Assembly: GCF_014696675.1 (NCBI RefSeq)
Contig: NZ_JACJQN010000001.1
Span: 558,001-622,000, forward strand
Direction: 5' to 3'
DNA length: 64,000 bases
Source of the DNA: Phormidium tenue FACHB-1052
Lineage (GTDB): Bacteria; Cyanobacteriota; Cyanobacteriia; Phormidesmidales; Phormidesmidaceae
This document shows, in pieces, positions 37,788 through 46,851 of this stretch. How positions within the stretch are numbered: the stretch's first letter is position 1; the number at the start of each line of letters is the position of its first letter. A program made the position numbers and the translations under genes. Under the pieces are notes generated by a model. The model was not told where the DNA came from and made no database searches. It saw nothing but the letters and a program-made list of their open reading frames with translations.

Positions 37788-38111
37788 TCAGACTTCCTCC
37801 AAGTACTTAACTAATCGCTTCTCATGACCCACAGAAGAAAGTTTTGTCAATTCTGCAGCTTCAGTACCATGGGGATTATTTGAATAGCCAAATGAGAACC
37901 ACAGGTCATGCCCCTGATCTGTCAACAGGTCGATTGTTTTACTTCCATGACCAATAAAGAGTTCCTTCAGCCGATTGCGAATATTATTTGCCTTTCCGAG
38001 ATAGACAGGTAAGTCTTCTGCGGTTTCGTCGTAAATTGCATAGATACCCTCTATTTCTGGCACTGAGTTTATATGAATGCTGGCAAAAGGTTTGACCTCA
38101 TTTCCTCTCAT
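37788..38111 (-). CDS. GIY-YIG domain protein
   Basis: 107-residue protein containing a GIY-YIG-like core: GIYAIYDETAEDLPVYLGKA followed by NNIRNRLKELFIGHGSKT, where the conserved Arg and Gly-Lys-type residues of the nuclease fold are present. The ATG at 38111 has AAGGAG 6 nt upstream and is preferred over the ATG at 38132, which has none. The catalytic Glu could be in PHGTEAAELTKLS. The surrounding sequence is AT-rich compared with its neighbours, consistent with acquisition. Whether it is an active nuclease is unknown. Confidence 0.72.
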   Translation of the reverse strand: MRGNEVKPFASIHINSVPEIEGIYAIYDETAEDLPVYLGKANNIRNRLKELFIGHGSKTIDLLTDQGHDLWFSFGYSNNPHGTEAAELTKLSSVGHEKRLVKYLEEV

Positions 38112-38132
38112 TGCCTTCTCCTTAGGTGCCAT

Positions 38133-38593
38133 AAAAAACTTATTTATCGACACCAAGAAGGGTCGATTCAACTTGCATTTAACTTATTCAATCCTTTGGA
38201 CACGGATTCATAATATATGTTTGGCCATCGTCTCTCCACTATGGTCAAGGGTCTATAGAATTTCTGTGGTCATAACTTAGCCCGGCGTCAAAGAGTAAGT
38301 TGGCCATTGATGCTGAACACCGCTGTGATTAATTTCACTATGCCTTTGTTAGACACTTTATTACTTGAGCGTTAAACAGCATTGATGCCAACGCCATCGT
38401 CTTCGCCTCTGTAAAACTTACCTGCCTAGGAAAAGTCAGGTATCTCATTATGGTTGGTCAATATACTGAGCCATGTCTCTACGGTTGACTCAGTAATATT
38501 TGCGGTTATTTGGTGATTTTTCGTGGGTGAATTGGCGATCGCGCCGTAGGATTAACGGAATTGAATCAAGGAATCAACTAGTCACCAGGGCTG
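38133..38593. other. AT-rich intergenic stretch upstream of the STAND gene
   Basis: About 460 bp with no supported gene and lower GC than the flanks. It follows the GIY-YIG gene and precedes the divergent STAND/TPR pair, so it probably holds promoters for both. Confidence 0.45.
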
Positions 38594-39994
38594 ATGAGCA
38601 AAAAGCGCGATCGGTTAAAAGCATCACTAAAGGGGCTAGAGCTGGTTGAAGACACCATTCGTCAACGGGGATGGGGGCGGCAGTCGGCGGCTTGGTACGA
38701 TCGCGCCCATGTCTCCCTCGCTACCCTGCGACGGTTTTGGCAGCGGATTCCGATCAGTGCCGATTACTTCAAAGCGATTTGTGAGGCAGCCCAGGTCGAT
38801 TGGCAACAGGTGGCCGATCGCACTCCACCCTCGGCAAAGCCAGCCCTCTCTGACAATTACTACGGCGAGGTTTGGGTTGGGCGAGCCGCCCTGCTCGATG
38901 AGCTGGTGGAGCGCAGCCAAACGCACTGCCGTCTACTGCTGATCACAGGCATGACCGGGGTGGGCAAAACGGCTCTGGTCAATCAGTTGCGCCACCGGCT
39001 AGCACCGTCTTTGCCGAACCAGCGCTGCATTACCTTTGATGCCCGCGATCAAACCAGCTTTAGCCAGATCGCCCCATCCCTGAGCGACAGCCCTGTAGAA
39101 ACCGCCTCGCTTTTGCCTGAAGAAAGAGTGAGTACGGTGGTGAACCAGTTGGCAACTCAGCCCAGTTTGCTGGTGCTAGACGGGCTAGAAGCCGCGCTGC
39201 AGGGCAACGAAGACACCGGCTGGAGTGAGTTTAAAGACGCCGAGTGGAAGCAGTTTTTCCATCGCCTGTTAGCGGCTCAAGCGTGCAAGAGCGTGGTGCT
39301 GGTGGCCACGCAGGAGTTTCCGGTGGAGCTGCGATCGCTCGGCAGCCGTTATCAATCCATCTGGCACTGCGCTTCCCTCAAAGGGTTAGCGCCCCCCGAG
39401 CAAATGCTGTTATTCGAGCAATTGGGGCTAGAACCCAAGGCCGATAGCCTGACCCAAGACCGGCTCCGCCGCATTGGAGCAGCCTACGAGGGCCACCCCC
39501 TCACCCTCCAAATCATCGCGGGAGAAATTCTCAACGCTCCTTTTCATGGCAACTTCGACGCTTACTGGAGCACCTACGGCCAAGAGATCGAGCGGCTAGA
39601 GCAGGTCGCCCAAGCCCTGCCCGTGGAGGGAGAAGACGATGGGCTGAGGCTTGATTCCTGTACCCGGCGTTTGCGGCAAATTGTGCGCCAGCGGGTTGAA
39701 GCCAGCTTTGACCGCCTGCGGCAGGAGGTGCCATTGGCCTACTGGCTGCTCTGTCTAGGGTCGGTCTATCGTCGCCCGGTGGTAGAGGCCTTTTGGCTGA
39801 ATCTGTTGGCCCCCCTGCAACCCAATCTCGACCAGCAGCAGCTCATGGTAGACGCGCTGCTCGATCGCTATCTGGTCGAAGACCTCATAGAGCAAGGTCA
39901 GCTACACCTGCGCCAGCACAACTTAATCCGCAGCACTGCCCTGAGCCACCTGCGTCACCTGAGAACCCGCGATGACAACCCTGCCAGCTCCTGA
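38594..39994 (+). CDS. STAND/NB-ARC-type signalling NTPase
   Basis: 466-residue cytoplasmic protein. An N-terminal helical domain (about 1-75), resembling the helix-turn-helix-like modules that precede NTPases in cyanobacteria, is followed by the NTPase core: WVGRAALLDEL, Walker A GMTGVGKTA (119-127), Walker B LLVLDGLE (192-199), a sensor region (LVATQEFP), and a GxP motif (EGHPLTLQIIAGEI). A winged-helix-like region occupies the C-terminus. STAND proteins oligomerise on signal binding; the sensor is usually a repeat domain. Here that sensor seems to be on the next, overlapping gene. Confidence 0.8.
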   Translation: MSKKRDRLKASLKGLELVEDTIRQRGWGRQSAAWYDRAHVSLATLRRFWQRIPISADYFKAICEAAQVDWQQVADRTPPSAKPALSDNYYGEVWVGRAALLDELVERSQTHCRLLLITGMTGVGKTALVNQLRHRLAPSLPNQRCITFDARDQTSFSQIAPSLSDSPVETASLLPEERVSTVVNQLATQPSLLVLDGLEAALQGNEDTGWSEFKDAEWKQFFHRLLAAQACKSVVLVATQEFPVELRSLGSRYQSIWHCASLKGLAPPEQMLLFEQLGLEPKADSLTQDRLRRIGAAYEGHPLTLQIIAGEILNAPFHGNFDAYWSTYGQEIERLEQVAQALPVEGEDDGLRLDSCTRRLRQIVRQRVEASFDRLRQEVPLAYWLLCLGSVYRRPVVEAFWLNLLAPLQPNLDQQQLMVDALLDRYLVEDLIEQGQLHLRQHNLIRSTALSHLRHLRTRDDNPASS

Positions 39995-41450
39995 GTACAA
40001 AACTCTAGAGGCTATGCCCCTAGACAGCTTAATTGCCAGCACCCTAGGAGGGGATCTGGCTGCATTGCGGCCCAGCCAGTTGGCCAATCTGCCGACGGTG
40101 GATCTTTCATCGCCCTGGGTATATGCCCACTATCTGGCGATCGCGCAGTGGTTGGAGCACTACAGACCTCACAGCCAGGCCCCTTTAGACCAGGTGCGGG
40201 GCTGGCTAGAGGCGTTTTATCACGCCTGTGAGGCGGAGTTGTGGCCGATCGCCCAGGCGATCGCTACGGCTCCCGTCAGCGATGGCATCGCTCTTTATCG
40301 GCAGCTGGGGCTGTGGGGGCACCGCCGTGAACAGGTCGAGCTGTGTGAGGCCTTGTTAGACCGGGTAGATCAAGAGTTACAGACCGAGCTACGGCAGCTA
40401 GCTGGAGACTGCTGGCAGCAGTTGGGAGCCTACGACAAAGCCAAACACCACTACGAAGTTCTGTTAGCAGAAAGTCGCGCCCAACCCAATCTGCGGCTAG
40501 AGGTCAAGGCCCGCCATAGCCTGGCCGATTTAGAGATGGCATGTTTGCGCTATCGCCCTGTCATCAAAGAGCTAGAAGCGATATTACCCCTGGCCCAAAC
40601 CTTGGCGGACTGGGAAACGACGGCCAAGGTTTTGCAGCAGCTTGCCCGAGCCAATGGTTATACCAGGCGCACTCGCCGCAGTCTGGAGGTGTTGCAGGAG
40701 GCGTTGGCCCTGGCCCAAACCCATCGGCTTTCAGCCCAAGAAACAGCCACGCTGTACCATTTTGCCAAGATGTACGAATGGCGTGGCGAACCAGAGAAAG
40801 CATTACCTTACTTCAACCGCTGCTTAGTGTTGAGCCAAAATCAAAACGACCTGACCCTGCAAGCCAGTACCCTCACAGGGCTGTGTCGGTGTTCTTGTCT
40901 CAGCCGTGATTGGCCAGCGGCGATCGCCTACGGTCAGCAAAGTCTTGCCCTCTCTCGCGAAATCCACGCCTATAGCCAAGAGTTCATCATCCTTAACGAT
41001 CTGGGCGTGATTTATACCTACGGTCTAAGCGATTTTGCTGAGGCCATGACCTACTTCAAACAGGCCGAAGGCATGGCTCAACGCATGGGGGAAGGGCAGG
41101 GCGCGATTGCGATTATCACGGCTCACCAGGCCTACTGCTACGCCGCCCTAGGCCAAGCCAGCCTAGCCCACCAGGCTATCCAAATGGCCTTGGCCGCAAT
41201 AGAGGAAGAAGATATCGAAGCGTATATCGGCGCGATCGTCTACGCTTGTCTGGCCAAAGTGCGCTGGGAGCAACGCCATTACAGAGAAGCTCTAGTGTTG
41301 GTTTACCGAGCACTGCGCCTATCGCCTCCGTGGGAGACTGCCAATAGTCGTTTGCTGTTCCGCAAGTTTTTGGAAACCCTGGCTCGCCCCTTAGAAAAAT
41401 GGCGATTGCTCGGCGTTGCACTGCTAAAGAGGCAAAAAGGAGCTGGATAA
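39972..41450 (+). CDS. TPR-repeat protein, probable sensor partner of the upstream NTPase
   Basis: 492-residue protein built of tetratricopeptide-like helix pairs (for example LQELRQLAGDCWQQLGAYDKA-type, LKELEAILPLAQTLADWE, ALAQTHRLSAQETATLYHFA, KALPYFNRCLVLSQNQNDL). It starts 23 bp inside the STAND gene in a different frame, giving tight coupling. TPR arrays are the usual ligand-binding C-terminal part of STAND/MalT-like proteins, so the two polypeptides probably form one split sensor. A frameshift that broke a single ancestral gene is the alternative. No catalytic motif is visible in it. Confidence 0.78.
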   Translation: MTTLPAPEYKTLEAMPLDSLIASTLGGDLAALRPSQLANLPTVDLSSPWVYAHYLAIAQWLEHYRPHSQAPLDQVRGWLEAFYHACEAELWPIAQAIATAPVSDGIALYRQLGLWGHRREQVELCEALLDRVDQELQTELRQLAGDCWQQLGAYDKAKHHYEVLLAESRAQPNLRLEVKARHSLADLEMACLRYRPVIKELEAILPLAQTLADWETTAKVLQQLARANGYTRRTRRSLEVLQEALALAQTHRLSAQETATLYHFAKMYEWRGEPEKALPYFNRCLVLSQNQNDLTLQASTLTGLCRCSCLSRDWPAAIAYGQQSLALSREIHAYSQEFIILNDLGVIYTYGLSDFAEAMTYFKQAEGMAQRMGEGQGAIAIITAHQAYCYAALGQASLAHQAIQMALAAIEEEDIEAYIGAIVYACLAKVRWEQRHYREALVLVYRALRLSPPWETANSRLLFRKFLETLARPLEKWRLLGVALLKRQKGAG

Positions 41451-41475
41451 CCGTCGAGGCTGCGGCCCACCCACG

Positions 41476-42684
41476 TCAGGGCTGGCGAAAAATCAGCCAA
41501 CTGCCCACGGCGAGGATGTAGCCCGTCCCGACCAGGGCAACAGTGCCAAAGGGCAACCCCAGGTCGTAGAGGGTGCCGCCCACCACCAGCCCCAGGCTAA
41601 CGGCAAGGTTTGAGACTGACATCAACAGGGCGTAGGTAAGCCCCTCGGCCAGGGGTGGGCAAGCGGGCACAACTCGCCCAAACAACCCCAGAAATCCAAC
41701 GATCCCCAGCAGACCGCGCAGCAGGTAAACCCCATAGGCCGAATTCACATCGTGCATGAAAGCCAAGCTGAGGGTGGCCCCCGCCTGGCCAATGACAGCT
41801 AAGCTCAGCAGCGGCAGCTGCGGCGCACGCCAGGCCCATAGCCCAAACCCGATCGCCCCCAAAGCCGTGCCCACCGCCTCCACCGCCTTGAGTTGGCCAA
41901 TCACCCCATTGCCAAAGCCCAGCTCCTGGGTCTGATAGAGGTAGTCCACCGGCAGCGGACTGATCTGTAGCACCACGACCAGGCCAATCACCCGACGCAG
42001 GTAGGGTTGTCTCAAGGCTCGGCAAAATTGCTGCCAACTGGCCCGCAGACGTTGGGTAGCGTCGGGTCTTTCAGGCAGCTTCCAGACCACCAGCCCCAGG
42101 GCAACCCCAGGCAGCAGGGTACTCAGCCAAAAGATTGTGCGTAGGGCAACGTGGTCGGCCAACCATCCTCCAGCCAAAAACATGGCTACCGCTGTGCTGC
42201 CCCACCCCACCCACTGAGCCGCCTGAAACAGGTTCGCCCGCTGTCGCCGCTGCCCTTCTACAACCATTAACCGATCAGCTAGCACATCCGAGACAGCCAC
42301 CGCCGTAGAAACGATGCTGATGCCGATCAGCAGCTCGACAGCGGTGGGCTGCGGCACCAGACCCAACCCCCCAAATCCCGCCACCACCAGGCCGTAGCAC
42401 AGGATCAGGTAGCTTTTAATCCGATAGTTCACCAGCGCAACCCCATCGGCTAGCAGCGCCCACAGCGGCTTGGTAAACCAGGGCAGCAGCACCGCAGCCT
42501 GAAAACTAGCTAGCTGTGTTGCCGAAAAGCCCAGGGCATCGGTCAGGTAGGCGGCTACGGGCAAATAGGCCAAGCCTGGATTGCTGCTGGCCGCCTGCAC
42601 CGCATATAGCAGCGTCATGAAGCCCACCAACGATCGTTCTGTCAGGCGATGGGGCGTAGCCGGTAGTGCTGGGGGCGATCGCAT
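41476..42684 (-). CDS. MFS transporter of folate/biopterin-transporter type
   Basis: 402-residue inner-membrane protein with about 12 membrane segments. It has FMTLLYAVQAASSNPGLAYLP near the N-terminus, FTKPLWALLADGV as the motif-A-like loop, and DVLADRLMVVEG, all typical of the folate-biopterin transporter branch of the major facilitator superfamily. The gene is 98 bp downstream of the GntR regulator on the same strand, so substrate import may be controlled by that regulator. The substrate is not established: this branch includes folate transporters but also proteins of unknown specificity. Confidence 0.83.
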   Translation of the reverse strand: MRSPPALPATPHRLTERSLVGFMTLLYAVQAASSNPGLAYLPVAAYLTDALGFSATQLASFQAAVLLPWFTKPLWALLADGVALVNYRIKSYLILCYGLVVAGFGGLGLVPQPTAVELLIGISIVSTAVAVSDVLADRLMVVEGQRRQRANLFQAAQWVGWGSTAVAMFLAGGWLADHVALRTIFWLSTLLPGVALGLVVWKLPERPDATQRLRASWQQFCRALRQPYLRRVIGLVVVLQISPLPVDYLYQTQELGFGNGVIGQLKAVEAVGTALGAIGFGLWAWRAPQLPLLSLAVIGQAGATLSLAFMHDVNSAYGVYLLRGLLGIVGFLGLFGRVVPACPPLAEGLTYALLMSVSNLAVSLGLVVGGTLYDLGLPFGTVALVGTGYILAVGSWLIFRQP

Positions 42685-42782
42685 CGGTCGTCAGGTTTGG
42701 TGCAGCTCATGGTAACGGTTAGCCCTGGCCCCAGGTCGATGCCCACCGTTGAGGTTTGTGGTTGATCGATTGGTCAATCCCA

Positions 42783-43502
42783 TCAATCGGTTTTGGCTGG
42801 CGTGCTGAGGGAATAGCAAAAGCGATCGGCGCGAGAAATCGTGGATCCATGCAGCACCGGCTGCTGGTTCTGGGTATAGGCCGTATAGCGATACACCATC
42901 AGGGCGTGGCCCAGCGGCACCTCCAGATAGCTGCTGAGATCGTAGTCGGCGTGGGTGCATTCAATCACGCCGTCTAGCCGTTCAACCGGGATGCCGTTTT
43001 CAGCCAGGGTAGGAAAGGTCATCTGTCGCTTGAACAGGGGGACAAAGGGTTCACCCAATTCAGTGCTCAAGTAAGAAACATCCACTGCCCCAGCCGCACC
43101 GTCCATGCGCAGGAGTTTTTTTTGCAGATACACTCCAGTTTTTTTGACAATGCCCAGCTCGGTGGCGACGTCAGCCGGTGCAGGCACTGTTTCAAAGACT
43201 AAATTTTCAAAGGAGAAGGCGATCCCTTGACGGGCCATATCCTGCTCCAGAAACACCAGCGGGGTAGAGAGGGAATAGGTGACCTTTTTTTGGGGGGTAA
43301 CGAAGACGCCCTTGCCTCGGTAGGCGATCGCCAATCCTTGGCTGACCAAATTCGCCACCGCCTGACGGGCCGTAATGCGGCTGACGCTGAAGGTTTCCAT
43401 TAGCTGGTGCTCACTGGGCAGGCGATCGCCAGACTGGTACTCCCCCGCCTCAATCTGGTGGCGCAGCTTTTCAGAGATGCTGACATGTAGCGGAGTAGCC
43501 AT
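42783..43502 (-). CDS. GntR/HutC-family transcriptional regulator with UTRA domain
   Basis: 239-residue repressor-type protein. The N-terminal winged helix (about 1-72) has YQSGDRLPSEHQLMETFSVS and RITARQAVANLVSQGL, the GntR signature. The C-terminal UTRA ligand-binding domain (about 85-235) places it in the HutC subfamily. Divergent from the desaturase gene; an inverted repeat in the shared region (43577-43592) is a candidate operator. The ligand cannot be deduced from the sequence. It precedes the MFS gene on the same strand. Confidence 0.9.
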   Translation of the reverse strand: MATPLHVSISEKLRHQIEAGEYQSGDRLPSEHQLMETFSVSRITARQAVANLVSQGLAIAYRGKGVFVTPQKKVTYSLSTPLVFLEQDMARQGIAFSFENLVFETVPAPADVATELGIVKKTGVYLQKKLLRMDGAAGAVDVSYLSTELGEPFVPLFKRQMTFPTLAENGIPVERLDGVIECTHADYDLSSYLEVPLGHALMVYRYTAYTQNQQPVLHGSTISRADRFCYSLSTPAKTD

Positions 43503-43576
43503 GGTCAGGGAACCATCAACGGACGGCGGACATTCTTCAAAACGGCTTGGTCACCCCGCATAATTGTGCTAAGCTC

Positions 43577-43592
43577 ACTTGTCATAACAAGT
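43577..43592. promoter_or_regulatory. Candidate GntR operator: ACTTGT-cata-ACAAGT
   Basis: A perfect 6-bp inverted repeat with a 4-nt spacer lies between the divergent GntR gene (start 43502) and desaturase gene (start 43738). HutC-type regulators bind short palindromes of this GT-N-AT-N-AC style. It is placed to control both transcripts. The assignment to the adjacent regulator is inference. Confidence 0.55.
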
Positions 43593-43737
43593 TGATCGAG
43601 GGTCGTTGTGCTGGCCAATTTAGTCAGCAGTTTTTTGTGGGAAAAGGGATTTGAGCGTCTGGGCGTTTCGCAACCCGGTTGTTTCCCACGTTTAATTATC
43701 TGACGTTGCCCCAACATTTTCTACCAGAACGTTAACC

Positions 43738-44670
43738 ATGCTTACGAATCCTACCCCTGCGGTCGAAGCCACGTTGCCCCGTCAGCCGCGCCAGATTTTA
43801 TCGGCGGCGACCTTGACCACCCTCAACCAGCGATCGAACTGGGCCGGGGCCAGGCAGTTTTTGGGCCACTTGGCAGTGACGGCCATCAGCGGCTACCTCT
43901 GGGCCACCGCTCCTGTGGAGCTGGCTCTGCCCGCCTTAGTGGTCTATGGAGCCAGCCTAGCGCTGATGTTTTGTGCCATGCACGAGTGCTGCCACCGCAC
44001 CGCCTTCGCCAACCCCCGGATCAATGACGGTGCCGCCTGGCTGGCGGGGCTGCTGTCGTTTTATAACAGCACGTTTTACCGGCGCTACCACAAGTGGCAC
44101 CACCGCTACACCCAGATTCTGGGCAAAGACCCTGAGCTAGAAGACGACAAGCCTACCAGCTTGAGCAACTACATCTGGCAGATGAGCGGCATTCCCTGGT
44201 GGATCGGCAAGGTGCGCTACCACAGCAAAGTCGCCCTAGGGCAACTCGACGGTCTATATTACTTACCCGAAAGCTCCCACACCGAGGTAGTTCGTTCAGT
44301 GCGTCTTCAGCTGCTGGCCTACACAGCGGTAATTGTTGTCTCGACCCTGCTGGGCCAGCCGTGGTTTTTGTTTACCTACTGGGTGCTGCCGCTGGCGGTG
44401 GGTCAACCCCTGCTGCGGGTTGTGCTGCTGGCCGAGCACACCGGCTGCCCCAACGACGCCAACCCGCTGATCAACACCCGCACCACGCTCACCGTCTGGC
44501 CCCTGCGTTGGCTAATGTGGAACATGCCCTACCACGCGGAGCACCACCTCTATCCATCAATTCCGTTTCAGGCGCTACCGGCGGCCCACGAGCAGCTCAA
44601 GCCCTACTTTGCCTGCATTGATGCTGGCTACGTGCAGGCCCATCGCAGTATTGCGGCGGATTTTAGCTAA
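43738..44670 (+). CDS. Membrane fatty acid desaturase-family protein
   Basis: 310-residue integral membrane di-iron oxygenase. It carries the three histidine boxes HECCH (82-86), HKWHH (118-122) and HAEHH (266-270), with hydrophobic spans between them, the pattern of acyl-lipid desaturases and related hydroxylases/ketolases. The second box, which in desaturases normally reads HxxHH, fits. It ends in a stop that shares its last A with the start of the next gene, so the two are translationally coupled. It is divergent from a GntR regulator. The substrate could be a fatty acyl chain, carotenoid or other lipid; only the family is certain. Confidence 0.87.
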   Translation: MLTNPTPAVEATLPRQPRQILSAATLTTLNQRSNWAGARQFLGHLAVTAISGYLWATAPVELALPALVVYGASLALMFCAMHECCHRTAFANPRINDGAAWLAGLLSFYNSTFYRRYHKWHHRYTQILGKDPELEDDKPTSLSNYIWQMSGIPWWIGKVRYHSKVALGQLDGLYYLPESSHTEVVRSVRLQLLAYTAVIVVSTLLGQPWFLFTYWVLPLAVGQPLLRVVLLAEHTGCPNDANPLINTRTTLTVWPLRWLMWNMPYHAEHHLYPSIPFQALPAAHEQLKPYFACIDAGYVQAHRSIAADFS

Positions 44671-45686
44671 TGGGTAGGGCCACACCGGGGCGATTTGCGC
44701 TTCAGGAGTTTTCCCTCCAGTGCGGGGTTGTACTGCCCCAGGTGGAGGTGGTGTATCAGGTCTATGGCGAGCTGAATAGTCATCGCAACAACGCCATCCT
44801 CTACCCCACCTCCTACGGGGCGCAGCACACCGATGTTGACTGGCTTATGCGCCCCGGTGGCATTCTTGACCCCGATCGCTGGTGCGTGGTGATGGTCAAC
44901 ATGCTCGGCAATGGCCTTTCGACCTCGCCCAGTAATGATCCAGCCGTCGCCCAGCCCGGCGTCTACTTCACCCACTACGACAACGTGCGCGCCCAGCACG
45001 CCCTAGTTACGCAAGAACTGGGAATCGACCAGCTAGCCTTGGTCTACGGCTGGTCTATGGGAGCGCAGCAGGGCTACCACTGGGCAGCCCTCTACCCCGA
45101 TCGCGTACAGCGCCTGGCGGCCCTCTGCGGCACCGCCAAAACCACCGATCACAACAAAATTTTTCTCTACAGCCTGCGGGCCGCCCTCACGAGCGACCCG
45201 ACTTGGAACGGCGAACGGTTTGAGGGCATTCCCGATCGCGGCTTTCACACCTTTGCCCAGATCTACGCCAGCTGGGCCGCCAGCCAGGCCTACTACCGAG
45301 CCAAGCCCTACCTGGCCTGGGGCTACGACTCGCTTGAAGACTATATTCTGCGCGGCTGGGAGGCAGGCTACCGCCAGCGCGACCCCCACAACCTGCTGGC
45401 GATGATCGACACCTGGCTGCGCTGCGATGTGAGCGATAATCCGGTTTACCAGGGCGACTACGCTAAAGCGATGGGGTCAATCACCGCCAAAACCCTGGTT
45501 ATGCCAGCCACCACCGATCTGTACTTCACCCCGGAGGATTGCGAGGCCGAGGCGGCACTGATTCCCAATGCCGAGTATCGGCCCATCCCCTCCATTTGGG
45601 GACATCGGGCGGGCAACCCCTACCAAAACTCTGAGGATGAGGCGTTTATTCGGGAGGCGATCGCAGCCCTGTTGAGCCAGTCCTAA
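44670..45686 (+). CDS. MetX-like alpha/beta-hydrolase-fold acyltransferase or hydrolase
   Basis: 338-residue cytoplasmic protein of the homoserine O-acetyltransferase/MetX branch of the alpha/beta hydrolase superfamily. The nucleophile is Ser129 in GWSMGAQQG, and later ATTDLYFTPED and IWGHRAGNP supply the candidate Asp and His. The oxyanion-type strand is YPTSYGAQHTDVDWL. It overlaps the desaturase stop by one base (TAATG), so a shared role is likely. In MetX itself homoserine is acetylated; the fusion-like context with a desaturase makes that role doubtful here, and a lipid or ester substrate is an inference. Confidence 0.82.
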   Translation: MGRATPGRFALQEFSLQCGVVLPQVEVVYQVYGELNSHRNNAILYPTSYGAQHTDVDWLMRPGGILDPDRWCVVMVNMLGNGLSTSPSNDPAVAQPGVYFTHYDNVRAQHALVTQELGIDQLALVYGWSMGAQQGYHWAALYPDRVQRLAALCGTAKTTDHNKIFLYSLRAALTSDPTWNGERFEGIPDRGFHTFAQIYASWAASQAYYRAKPYLAWGYDSLEDYILRGWEAGYRQRDPHNLLAMIDTWLRCDVSDNPVYQGDYAKAMGSITAKTLVMPATTDLYFTPEDCEAEAALIPNAEYRPIPSIWGHRAGNPYQNSEDEAFIREAIAALLSQS

Positions 45687-46070
45687 ATCGATGAGAACAG
45701 GCCATAGATCGCCAAGTTAATTTATGCATGCACCCGTGAACCACCGGGTTTTAGCAGTGGTTACAGTTATTTTCAGGGAGGGCTATGGTTGACATCGCCA
45801 CGGCCCGTTGCGGCTTAAAGCAAAGGATTGTCTGGCCAGTGTAGGTGTCGTGGAGGATCATGACGACCCGGACAGTCGAACCACCGGGACTGTTGCCCCA
45901 GCTATGGTTGCCCCGGCCTAGGGAAAATCCCGCTTGCGGCCCACCACCATGAGGGGTTGCCCACCCCAACCAGCGGGGCCGGATCGCTTTGAGAACGCTT
46001 TGGGAACGGTTCTGGATCGGCACCTTTCGTACCGTAGGTTCAGATGTTGAGTAACCCATCGGAGAACCTT
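45687..46070. other. Intergenic region with one weakly supported minus-strand frame
   Basis: 384 bp between the MetX-like gene and the GNAT gene. Apart from the minus-strand frame listed next, nothing could be supported. The region shows direct CACCGGG copies near 45739 and 45893, but no clear hairpin. Confidence 0.4.
45751..46059 (-). CDS. Possible small hypothetical protein
   Basis: A 102-codon frame whose C-terminal half has protein-like composition (GSTVRVVMILHDTYTG, CFKPQRAVAMSTIALPEN) and GC-rich third positions like its neighbours. No ribosome site and no family are recognised, and its start is only 11 bp from the start of the divergent GNAT gene. It may be a chance frame. Confidence 0.35.
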   Translation of the reverse strand: MGYSTSEPTVRKVPIQNRSQSVLKAIRPRWLGWATPHGGGPQAGFSLGRGNHSWGNSPGGSTVRVVMILHDTYTGQTILCFKPQRAVAMSTIALPENNCNHC

Positions 46071-46733
46071 ATGTCCCAACAGACTTCTACTGTGGCGCAG
46101 CCCACCGCCCTGGGCGATCGCGGCCTGGTCAAACTGTCAGAGCATCAAACGTCTACAGCAGCGGCGATTTTGGCCCGCAGCTTTGTGGATGACCCCATGT
46201 TTGACTTCATCTTCCCCCAGTGGGACACGCGGCTACAGGCGCTGACGGCCTTCTTTCGCCCCTTTGTGATCGATGGTCTGCGGCGCGGAGAGGTGTGGCT
46301 GGCCCCAGCGGATCAAGGGGCGTGCGTCTGGTATCCCAGCGACGTGCCCCTCTTTTGCGATGCGTTTGAGGCGGTGATAGACGAGGCGATCGCAACCGCC
46401 ACCCATTTTGCTGGCCCCGCTGCCGCTGCCCGACTAGAACACCTTGTCAACCAGGTCAGCGCTTACGAGCCCACCGTGCCGCGCTACGAAATCCTGTGGA
46501 TTGGTCTGGTGCCCGAAGCCCGAGGCCAGGGTCTGGGTGGTCAGCTCCTTCAGCCTGCGATCGCCGCCGCCGATGCCCAACAGGTGGGCTCTTATCTAGT
46601 GTCATCCAACCACCGCAATCTCTCGTTCTATCAGCGCCACGGCTTTCAAAAAACCGCCACCATTGCGATCAGCCCCACCTATGCCATGACCGGCATGGGT
46701 CGCCGTCTCGACCAATCATCCCTAGCTGCTTAA
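46071..46733 (+). CDS. GNAT family N-acetyltransferase
   Basis: 220-residue cytosolic acetyltransferase from the ATG at 46071, which has GGAGA 5 nt upstream. The acetyl-CoA-binding signature is VPEARGQGLGGQLL, followed by the beta-bulge strand and SFYQRHGFQKT near the C-terminus. The acceptor is not identifiable; proteins of this layout modify amino groups on small molecules or protein N-termini. Monocistronic; precedes a homocysteine methyltransferase-like gene by 118 bp. Confidence 0.87.
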   Translation: MSQQTSTVAQPTALGDRGLVKLSEHQTSTAAAILARSFVDDPMFDFIFPQWDTRLQALTAFFRPFVIDGLRRGEVWLAPADQGACVWYPSDVPLFCDAFEAVIDEAIATATHFAGPAAAARLEHLVNQVSAYEPTVPRYEILWIGLVPEARGQGLGGQLLQPAIAAADAQQVGSYLVSSNHRNLSFYQRHGFQKTATIAISPTYAMTGMGRRLDQSSLAA

Positions 46734-46851
46734 CCCGTAGCTTGGGCGCAGCCCGCCCCCAAAAGCCTTGACCCAGGCGAACCCGCCGTACTTTCCCTGA
46801 GATGACTCAGCTGAAGACCGAATTATCTATCACCCAGACCAGGAGGCCCCT

